5,093 nucleotides of DNA from assembly GCA_025996695.1 (NCBI GenBank), contig BNTP01000170.1, positions 1-5,093 on the forward strand, read 5' to 3'. Positions 1 to 5,093 of the stretch are shown here, piece after piece. How positions within the stretch are numbered: the first letter of the stretch is position 1; every line of letters starts with the position of its first letter. The stretch comes from Bacteroidia bacterium. GTDB taxonomy: Bacteria > Bacteroidota > Bacteroidia > Bacteroidales > Azobacteroidaceae. The translations under genes were made by a program, and so were the position numbers. A model generated the notes under the pieces. The model was not told where the DNA came from. It ran no database searches and was given only the letters and a program-made list of their open reading frames with translations.

Positions 1-1
1 T

Positions 2-1027
2 GCCGATAATAAGGTAGATGTAATTATTTATGCCGTTAAAAAATCACTCGACAGTTACAAATTTAATTTGTTGCAAAACAAGCAGTTATTCATTACCCAG
101 CTCAAAACCAACAATATGGGTGTTCGCACCATTGATGAGGGCAGTCTGGACGAAAAATCGGGCATGAACTTTTCTGAATACGTGGCTATCCTTTCGGGCA
201 ACACAGATTTATTGGAAAAAGCCAAATTGGAAAAGAAGGTTACCGCTCTTGAAAGTGAACGTCAAGCTTTCAACAAAAACAAGGCAGGTTCGGTATTCAA
301 ATTAGAAAAAATTACACGTACCGTAGATGGTAATAATGAAACAATAGCTCGCATGGAGGGTGATTGGGATGATTTTACCGGCAGGGTACAGAAAAATACA
401 GACGGCGAAACCAAAAATCCCATTCAACTGAAAGATGTGGAAGGTTCAGACCCGAAAATCATTGGTGCACGACTGCATGAATTGGCGAACAATTCTAACA
501 CCAATGGCGAATATTTTAAAATCGGCACATTGTATGGCTTCAACTTGTTGGTAAAAACGGAAAGCAGCGAAAAGGAAGGTCTTTTTATGAAAGAAAACCG
601 CTTTTTCATTATAGGGGAGGGCGAGATTAAATACACGCACAACAACGGACAAATCGCTAACGATCCGGTATTGGCAGCAACGAGTTTCCTCAAAGCCCTC
701 GAAAAAATACCTGCACAAATTGAAAAATACAAAACGGACACCGAAAAATTATCAAAAGACGTGCCCGTGCTCCAAGAAATCGTAAAAAGCACATGGCGCA
801 AGGAAGATGAATTGAAAGAACGCAAATCGGAACTGTTGGCTTTGGAAAGAAAAATACTACTCTCTCTGACGCCAATTGACAAAAGCGAGGATAAACCCGA
901 TAAAAAACAAACGGAGAATCAAAAAGCAACTATAATTACTATCCCCAACCGTTTGCAGGAATACAAGGGTGTGATGGGCGACCACCTTGTGATAGCAAGT
1001 GCACCGAAATTTAATAACGAAAAGTAA
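2..1027 (+). CDS. C-terminal part of a large N6-adenine DNA methylase / SF2 helicase of a Bacteroidota conjugative element (partial at 5' end)
   Basis: The reading frame is open from the left edge to the TAA at 1025-1027, giving 341 visible codons. The true start lies outside the window, and the TTG at 68 is only an internal Leu codon. The segment around positions 100-240 (NMGVRTIDEG, DEKSGMNFSEY, ILSGNTDLLEKAKLEKK) is, from memory, characteristic of the region after the helicase core in the very large (roughly 1,900-residue) methylase/helicase proteins of Bacteroides conjugative transposons. The catalytic methylase and helicase motifs would lie upstream and cannot be checked here. The visible part has two charged, heptad-like helical stretches, one at LEKAKLEKKVTALESER and one near the C-terminus from KYKTDTEKL to LALERKILL. 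Such proteins are thought to modify or remodel DNA during element transfer or defence. The next gene starts 17 nt downstream, so co-transcription is likely. The family call is fairly confident; the role is inferred. Confidence 0.8.
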   Translation, partial: ADNKVDVIIYAVKKSLDSYKFNLLQNKQLFITQLKTNNMGVRTIDEGSLDEKSGMNFSEYVAILSGNTDLLEKAKLEKKVTALESERQAFNKNKAGSVFKLEKITRTVDGNNETIARMEGDWDDFTGRVQKNTDGETKNPIQLKDVEGSDPKIIGARLHELANNSNTNGEYFKIGTLYGFNLLVKTESSEKEGLFMKENRFFIIGEGEIKYTHNNGQIANDPVLAATSFLKALEKIPAQIEKYKTDTEKLSKDVPVLQEIVKSTWRKEDELKERKSELLALERKILLSLTPIDKSEDKPDKKQTENQKATIITIPNRLQEYKGVMGDHLVIASAPKFNNEK

Positions 1028-1030
1028 ATG

Positions 1031-1037
1031 AAAGGAG
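1031..1037 (+). promoter_or_regulatory. Strong Shine-Dalgarno site for the PAPS-reductase-like gene
   Basis: AAAGGAG lies 7 nt before the ATG at 1045. It fixes that start and is stronger than the ribosome-binding sequences of most Bacteroidota genes; the antitoxin and toxin genes in this window have no comparable site. Confidence 0.6.
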
Positions 1038-1044
1038 TAAAAAT

Positions 1045-1968
1045 ATGACTTATGAAGAATTAAAATACCGACAAAGTTGGACGTTGGAACAGAAAATAGA
1101 CCACGCTGTAGGCGTTGTTTCTACTTTTTTGGCAAGGCTTAACAATCAAGCATACATTTCCTTTTCCGGTGGGAAAGACAGTACGGTAATGCTTGATATT
1201 ATCAAGCGTTTCGTAGATAAAACCATTCCGGTGGTATTCTGCAATACAGGAAACGAGTTTCCGGAAATACTACAATTTGTTAGGCAAACCGAAAATGTAA
1301 CGGTCATTCGCCCTGAAATACATATCAAGCAAATCATTGACAAGTATGGTTTTCCCTTAATCAGCAAGGAACAGAGCCAATATATCCGGCAGGCAAAGCA
1401 TACGAACAGCGAAAAGTTACGAAATATCCGCTTGTATGGAAGTATTAACGGTATCGGCAAAATTGCGGAACGCTGGAAATTTTTAATTAACGCGCCTTTT
1501 GACGTAAGTGAAAAATGCTGTTATTTTCTGAAAAAGAAGCCGTTTGCAAAATTCCAAAAGCAGACAGGCTTGTTTCCCATTATCGGCACAATGGCGAGCG
1601 AAAGCCGCCTGCGTTTCCAAAAATGGCTGAAACACGGATGCAATTCCTTTGAAACAAACTTGATAGCAAGTTACCCTCTGTCAATATGGACGGAAGCCGA
1701 TATTTGGGCATACATCCACAAATTTAACCTGCCATACAGTCCCATTTATAACATGGGTATAAAACGCACAGGCTGTGTGGTATGCGGCTTTGGGTGCCAT
1801 ATCAAAGGCGACCGGCGTTTCTTTTTCCTAAAAGAAACAAAGCCTAAAATCTACGAACATTTTATGCAAATGGAAAACAACGGAATATCATATAGGGATG
1901 CTTTACAGTTTTGTGGAATTGATTTTCCTGACAGTATAAATAAACAAATAAAATTGGATTGGAAATGA
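1045..1968 (+). CDS. Phosphoadenosine phosphosulfate (PAPS) reductase family protein, DndC-like adenine nucleotide alpha hydrolase
   Basis: This 307-residue protein has the PP-loop SGGKDST at residues 41-47, which in this superfamily binds ATP or an adenylylated substrate. It also carries the order of motifs seen in iron-sulfur APS reductases: a CC pair at 158-159 followed by KKKP, GTMASESR at 181-188, a YPLSIWTEADIW segment at about 210-221, and GCVVCGFGC with cysteines at 244, 247 and 251. Cys158, 159, 244 and 247 are plausible [4Fe-4S] ligands. The C-terminal catalytic Cys tail (ECGLH type) of true assimilatory reductases is not seen, and no cys sulfate-assimilation genes are nearby, so sulfate reduction is unlikely. 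DndC of DNA phosphorothioation belongs to the same superfamily but is usually longer. The start is set by the AAAGGAG at 1031-1037. The stop overlaps the next gene's start (ATGA, 1965-1968), which implies coupled expression and a joint function with the radical SAM protein. The substrate is unknown. Confidence 0.88.
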   Translation: MTYEELKYRQSWTLEQKIDHAVGVVSTFLARLNNQAYISFSGGKDSTVMLDIIKRFVDKTIPVVFCNTGNEFPEILQFVRQTENVTVIRPEIHIKQIIDKYGFPLISKEQSQYIRQAKHTNSEKLRNIRLYGSINGIGKIAERWKFLINAPFDVSEKCCYFLKKKPFAKFQKQTGLFPIIGTMASESRLRFQKWLKHGCNSFETNLIASYPLSIWTEADIWAYIHKFNLPYSPIYNMGIKRTGCVVCGFGCHIKGDRRFFFLKETKPKIYEHFMQMENNGISYRDALQFCGIDFPDSINKQIKLDWK

Positions 1969-2831
1969 AAATCGGACTTATAGACGTGGACGGACACCGC
2001 TTTCCCAATTTGGCATTGATGAAATTGGCTAACTATCACAGGCAGCAGGGCGATACGGTTGAGTGGGTAAACTACTTGGAACATTACGACAAAGTGTATC
2101 AATCCAAAGTGTTTACGTTCACACCGGATATAAAAACTATTGTGCAAGCTGATGAAATCATTCAGGGCGGAACAGGCTACAAACTATACGATGACTTGTT
2201 GTGCGACGATACCGAGCCTGATTATTCCATTTATCCGCAATATTCTGCTGCATACGGCTTTTTAACACGTGGTTGTGTGAGAAATTGCAGTTGGTGTATT
2301 GTTCCCAAAAAAGAGGGTAATATTCGTGCTTACCGCGACATTGAAACGGTCTTACAAAACCGGAAAACAGCCATCCTGATGGACAATAACGTACTTGCTT
2401 CTACACATGGTTTACAGCAACTCGAAAAAATCGCCGACCTTAAATGCAAAGTGGACTTTAATCAAGGCTTGGACAGCCGTTTGGTTACAGACGAAATAGC
2501 CAAACTGCTTTCAAAAATCAAATGGATGCGCTTTATTCGCTTTGCCTGCGATACAACTTCGGCAGTATCGCCATTACTGTCCGCACTTGAAAAACTGAAA
2601 AAATATGGCATTAAAAATTACCGGATTTTTGTTTATTTACTCGTCAAGGACGTAACAGAAGCAAATGAGCGTTGCAAAATCTTGAAAAAATTGGGTGTGA
2701 ATACCTTTGCCCAAACTTACCGTGATTATGATAACAACATTCTACCCACAGAAGAACAGAAACGTTTTGCGTGGTATGTTAATCAAAAAATGGTGTTTAA
2801 GGCTACCGAGTGGGAAGATTACAAAGGCTAA
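1965..2831 (+). CDS. Radical SAM protein with N-terminal cobalamin-binding-like region
   Basis: This protein has 288 residues from the ATG at 1965. A TTG at 1959 in the same frame would add two residues, but the ATG gives the standard ATGA overlap with the upstream stop and is preferred. The radical SAM [4Fe-4S] triad is CX3CX2C at Cys104, Cys108 and Cys111 (GCVRNCSWC), where the cluster would cleave S-adenosylmethionine to a 5'-deoxyadenosyl radical. Later strands that fit the partial TIM barrel include AILMDNNVLAS (about 136-146), FNQGLDSRLV (165-174) and RFIRFACDTT (189-198). Residues 1-60 begin IGLIDVDGHRFPN and resemble the first strand and helix of B12-binding domains, including a DGH that may sit where the DxHxxG base-off histidine does. 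The usual G is replaced by P, so cobalamin binding is uncertain. There is no TRAM or other substrate domain. The coupled PAPS-reductase-like gene suggests a shared modification or biosynthetic pathway of unknown product. Confidence 0.85.
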   Translation: MKIGLIDVDGHRFPNLALMKLANYHRQQGDTVEWVNYLEHYDKVYQSKVFTFTPDIKTIVQADEIIQGGTGYKLYDDLLCDDTEPDYSIYPQYSAAYGFLTRGCVRNCSWCIVPKKEGNIRAYRDIETVLQNRKTAILMDNNVLASTHGLQQLEKIADLKCKVDFNQGLDSRLVTDEIAKLLSKIKWMRFIRFACDTTSAVSPLLSALEKLKKYGIKNYRIFVYLLVKDVTEANERCKILKKLGVNTFAQTYRDYDNNILPTEEQKRFAWYVNQKMVFKATEWEDYKG

Positions 2832-2852
2832 TTATCAATGAACTGTTTAATA

Positions 2853-2890
2853 AAATAATTATGTTTTTACTTGTAAATACATAATTATTT
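2853..2890. promoter_or_regulatory. 38-bp near-perfect palindrome, likely operator of the AbiE operon
   Basis: The outer arms AAATAATTATG (2853-2863) and CATAATTATTT (2880-2890) are perfect 11-bp inverted repeats. A second, inner inverted repeat, TTTAC (2866-2870) and GTAAA (2873-2877), shares exactly the same centre between 2871 and 2872. Across the 19-bp half sites only two pairs fail (2865/2878 and 2871/2872). The palindrome covers the -33 element of the antitoxin promoter, which is where a repressor would block RNA polymerase. AbiEi antitoxins studied elsewhere bind inverted repeats in their own promoter, so binding by the product of the gene at 2919 is the natural inference. It is very AT-rich and is followed by no T-tract, so it is not a convincing terminator. 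Confidence 0.6.
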
Positions 2891-2900
2891 CATACCTTTG
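2871..2900 (+). promoter_or_regulatory. Bacteroidota-type promoter of the AbiE toxin-antitoxin operon
   Basis: A -7 box TACCTTTG (2893-2900) matches the Bacteroidota consensus TAnnTTTG. It is preceded after 19 bp by a -33 element TTG (2871-2873). Transcription would start a few bases after 2900, giving a short leader of roughly 10-15 nt before the ATG at 2919. The -33 element lies at the centre of the 2853-2890 palindrome, which suggests repression by the encoded antitoxin. Confidence 0.65.
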
Positions 2901-2918
2901 CAGCAGAAAATTTAGAAT

Positions 2919-3620
2919 ATGGAATCATTTAAGTCGGACATACAAAAACAGATAGATACAATCCCTGAAGGTAAAATCTTTACTTTCAGTGACCTTGTGT
3001 TTCCAAGAACTAAATTTGCAAATGTGGCGGTTATTCTTTCCAATTTGGCGAAAACAAATAAATTGGCAAGGATAGAAAAAGGGGCTTATTACAAACCGAA
3101 ACAATCTAATTTAGGGTTGGGAACTTTGCCGGTCTATCAAGACGAACAACTGAATTATCTGACAAATAAATTAAATGGCTATGTGACAGGAGGTTATATT
3201 TACAATAAAATGTCATTGACGGAACAAGTGCCTGCGATAATAACTATTGCCGTTCACTATCCGGTAAGAGCGTTTAAGTTCAAAAAACTATCCGTTGAGT
3301 GTGTAAAAGCATACGTGGATACTCCCAACGACAATGAAACCTTATTTTTAGTGCGAATTTTAGATGCCATCAAGGACATTAAACATATTCCGGGCACAAG
3401 TCCGCAATCGGCTTATGATAAGATTTTTAACTTGCATATATTGTCCCTGACATCTCCATCTCTCAAAAAATTAGTATCTTTGTCAACGCATTACCCACCA
3501 AGAGTAAGGAAAGTGCTTAGTGATATGCTGTATAAAAACAATAAAAATGATTTGGCAGACCGGCTTGTGGGCACAATTTGTCCGACTACCCATTTTAATT
3601 TGTCCTATCAAACCGCATAA
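2919..3620 (+). CDS. AbiEi-like type IV antitoxin (DUF6088 family), winged-helix regulator
   Basis: The 233-residue protein begins with what looks like a winged helix-turn-helix (about residues 10-60). This includes IPEGKIFTFSDL, the probable recognition helix in NVAVILSNLAKTNKL, and a wing ending RIEKGAYYKP. This is the layout of AbiEi/DUF6088 antitoxins. The rest (GYVTGGYIYNKMSLTEQ, then PVRAFKFKKL, then HYPPRVRKVLSDML near 191-204) fits the C-terminal antitoxin domain. In AbiE systems this protein both represses the operon and neutralises the nucleotidyltransferase toxin without stable complex formation (type IV). The start ATG lies just behind a good promoter and palindrome, and the toxin gene begins 8 nt after the stop. 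No in-frame defect is visible, so the antitoxin appears intact even though the toxin gene is broken. The ribosome-binding region has no purine-rich SD, as is usual in Bacteroidota. Confidence 0.85.
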   Translation: MESFKSDIQKQIDTIPEGKIFTFSDLVFPRTKFANVAVILSNLAKTNKLARIEKGAYYKPKQSNLGLGTLPVYQDEQLNYLTNKLNGYVTGGYIYNKMSLTEQVPAIITIAVHYPVRAFKFKKLSVECVKAYVDTPNDNETLFLVRILDAIKDIKHIPGTSPQSAYDKIFNLHILSLTSPSLKKLVSLSTHYPPRVRKVLSDMLYKNNKNDLADRLVGTICPTTHFNLSYQTA

Positions 3621-3628
3621 ATTACAAT

Positions 3629-4631
3629 ATGAATTTACATTTTGAAAATGAAATTTTTAGAGAATTGGTTGAACTGTCTGCTGACCATTTTGGCTATGAA
3701 CAATCGCACGTTGAAAAAGACTATTGGGTGTGCAAAGTTTTGAAAGAGTTGGCTTTGTCCGATTTTGCCAGAAACGTCCATTTTAAAGGCGGAACCTCGC
3801 TTGCTAAGGCATACAATATCATAGACCGATTTTCAGAAGATCTTGACCTCTTTTGTTTATACGGGAAATCCGGCATCTTCCAAACAGGCTGAAAAAACAT
3901 TGAATCGCACTGTTTCACATTTTGTCATTGAGAATAATAAGGAGATGTACAGAGAAGAATTGTCGAAAACGGGCGGCGATTTCAGGAAGTTGGCATTTTC
4001 TTACGATACCCATTACGAAAGTGTCGGTTTGAAAGAAAACCTTGAGGTAGAAATCAAATGTTGCACATTGGACGATAAATCAGCGATGTACTATCCGATG
4101 CAAGTACGTCAAATCAAACCGATTATAACCGAATATTTGGAAACAAATGAGGCAGGGGAGGCTGTTATTGAACGATTTGGATTAGAAGGCTTCGACATAC
4201 AGACGATTGACCCGAAACGGACTTTGTGTGATAAAATTTCACGACTGACAAGACTTTCCTACAGCGATGATTATGAAATGTTTATTGCTAAACATATTCG
4301 TGATGTTTATGATATTTACCGTTTGTTGAGTCTGCCGGAATATCTTCAATTTATCAATTCAGATGAATTTGCAGATGCTTTGCAGCGAATAACCAACGAA
4401 GATGGTTTATTTCGCAACTCGCAATCCCATAACCCCATATCAAAAGCATTCATATTTTCAGAAACAGAGCAAACATTGAAACTCCCGGCTATCACACGGG
4501 CATATAATAATGAATTGAAACAGTTGATGTTTGATGCAAACCGGCTTCCACCATTGGACGAAATTATTCTGAAATTGGAATTGTTGCAAGAGCCGTTGCG
4601 TCAATTTGATAAGGAATATAGGCAGCAATAA
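3629..4631 (+). pseudogene. AbiEii/AbiGii-family nucleotidyltransferase toxin, interrupted by an apparent +1 frameshift
   Basis: The gene starts at ATG 3629, 8 nt after the antitoxin stop. The first frame (3629-3892, 87 residues) carries GGTSLAK (54-60) and RFSEDLDL (67-74), the GG(S/T) and DxD metal- and nucleotide-binding motifs of the polymerase-beta-like fold. Directly after SEDLDL (codon CTC at 3848-3850) homology-like sequence moves to the frame read from 3852 (FVYTGNP) and continues to the TAA at 4629-4631. The join is consistent with one extra T in the run at 3851-3854. Without it the protein would be 333 residues, normal for the family. The downstream part carries LEVEIKC, DPKRTLCDK (about 194-202 of the joined protein) and RDVYDIYRLL (about 224-233), matching the conserved K and D motifs of AbiEii. 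As read, translation stops at 3892 after 13 unrelated residues, so the toxin should be inactive unless ribosomes shift frame or the base is an assembly error. AbiEii toxins act by transferring nucleotides to tRNA or similar targets. Confidence 0.85.
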
Positions 4632-4646
4632 AATTAAGGTGACTGA

Positions 4647-4683
4647 AAAAACCTCGCCAATCAACAGATTTAGCGAGGTTTTT
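4647..4683. terminator. Bidirectional intrinsic terminator between convergent genes
   Basis: The arms AAAAACCTCGC (4647-4657) and GCGAGGTTTTT (4673-4683) form an 11-bp perfect stem with a 15-nt loop. The A-run on the left and T-run on the right give a U-tract in RNA from either strand. It lies in the 77-nt gap between the toxin stop at 4631 and the OmpA-family stop at 4709, which converge on it. Confidence 0.85.
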
Positions 4684-4708
4684 AGCTATTCAGACTGCGT
4701 AAAACAAA

Positions 4709-5093
4709 CTATTGCTCTATTACTTTCACTTCTAACCGCCTGTTTTTCTTCCGATTTTCCTTACTTGTATTCGGAAAAGCAGGTTCAGACTCTCCTCTGC
4801 TAAATGTACGTAGGCGATCGGAAGAAATCCCCTTTTTTACCAGATAGTCTTTGGCAAAATCTGCCCTTTGCTGCCCGACACGCATATTAACAGCCTCCGT
4901 ACCTGTATCGCAAGTGTGTCCAATAATGTCCATGTTAATTTGCGGATTTGCCTGCAACAGTTCGAAATATTGGTCAAGCATTGGTTGTTGTTCCGAAGTA
5001 ACCGAAACAAGCCTTAAATCGTAATTATTCACGATTTTCATAACCGCAATATCCTTCTGAATCTGTTCCACTAATGTTTTCTCGCAATTGCAA
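4709..5093 (-). CDS. OmpA-family protein, C-terminal peptidoglycan-binding domain (partial at 5' end)
   Basis: The minus-strand frame is open from the right edge to the TAG at 4709-4711, giving 127 visible residues. The GTG at 5069-5071 is in frame, but the frame continues upstream without a stop (reading CNCEKTL), so it is probably internal and the gene is truncated by the window. The visible part is an OmpA-like domain (PF00691 type): SEQQPMLDQYFELLQANP, then IIGHTCDTGTEAVN, then VGQQRADFAKDYL, KGISSDRL and a closing KKNRRLEVKV. The Asp of CDTG and the Arg of QQRA are the usual ligands for the diaminopimelate of peptidoglycan. The expected GHTD is GHTCD here, a one-residue insertion that, as I recall, is common in Bacteroidota OmpA proteins. 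The protein probably acts at the periplasmic face of the outer membrane. Its N-terminal part (signal peptide, barrel or other domains) is not visible. It is transcribed toward the AbiE operon and ends in the shared terminator. Confidence 0.88.
   Translation of the reverse strand, partial: CNCEKTLVEQIQKDIAVMKIVNNYDLRLVSVTSEQQPMLDQYFELLQANPQINMDIIGHTCDTGTEAVNMRVGQQRADFAKDYLVKKGISSDRLRTFSRGESEPAFPNTSKENRKKNRRLEVKVIEQ

Noticed and set aside
424..929. Three minus-strand open frames of 79-152 codons inside the helicase gene
   Set aside because: They lie antisense to a well-supported coding frame, have no recognisable motif, and show low-complexity Ser/Phe-rich composition typical of antisense shadows.
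1146..1460. Minus-strand open frame of 104 codons inside the PAPS-reductase-like gene
   Set aside because: It is the shadow of a gene with clear motifs on the plus strand and has no family resemblance.
1851..2147. Minus-strand open frame spanning the junction of the PAPS-reductase-like and radical SAM genes
   Set aside because: It is antisense to both genes across their coupled overlap, with no motif or promoter.
2853..2890. Palindrome as a transcription terminator for the radical SAM gene
   Set aside because: The stem is almost all A/T, has no following T-tract, and lies directly over a promoter; an operator explains it better.
3851..3854. T run as a phase-variation tract
   Set aside because: Four T residues are too short for efficient slipped-strand mispairing; a sporadic indel or sequencing error is more likely.
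4606..4803. Plus-strand open frame of 65 codons across the toxin end and the terminator
   Set aside because: It reads through the terminator hairpin and antisense to the OmpA-family gene, with no ribosome-binding site or motif.

Overview
The window looks like part of a mobile or accessory region of a Bacteroidota chromosome. The grounds are the C-terminal end of a very large methylase/helicase of the kind carried by Bacteroides-type conjugative elements, a promoter with the Bacteroidota -33/-7 pattern (TTG, 19 bp, TAccTTTG), moderately AT-rich DNA, and an OmpA-type C-terminal domain with the GHTCDTG variant. No tRNA, rRNA, CRISPR array, insertion sequence or attachment site was seen.

Layout. 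(1) Positions 2-1027, plus strand: the last 341 codons of the methylase/helicase, cut by the left edge. (2) 1045-1968: a PAPS-reductase-family ATP pyrophosphatase with an SGGKDST P-loop and an APS-reductase-like set of cluster cysteines. It starts behind a strong Shine-Dalgarno 17 nt after the helicase. (3) 1965-2831: a radical SAM protein with a CX3CX2C triad, translationally coupled to the previous gene by an ATGA overlap. These three are probably co-transcribed. (4) 2832-2918: an AT-rich intergenic region with a promoter and a 38-bp near-perfect palindrome lying over its -33 element. (5) 2919-3620 and 3629-4631: an AbiE-type toxin-antitoxin operon. The antitoxin is intact. The nucleotidyltransferase toxin is split by an apparent +1 frameshift directly after its catalytic SEDLDL motif. 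(6) 4647-4683: a hairpin terminator that can serve both strands. (7) 4709-5093, minus strand: the C-terminal end of an OmpA-family outer-membrane or peptidoglycan-binding protein, cut by the right edge.

How they fit together. The helicase/methylase marks a conjugative or integrative backbone. The PAPS-reductase-like and radical SAM genes form a tight two-gene cassette of unknown function, and nucleic-acid or small-molecule sulfur/radical chemistry is the natural guess. The AbiE pair is a classic stability or phage-defence cargo with its own autoregulated promoter. The most notable points are the uncharacterised PAPS-reductase/radical SAM pair, the operator-like palindrome, and the frameshift that may disarm the toxin.
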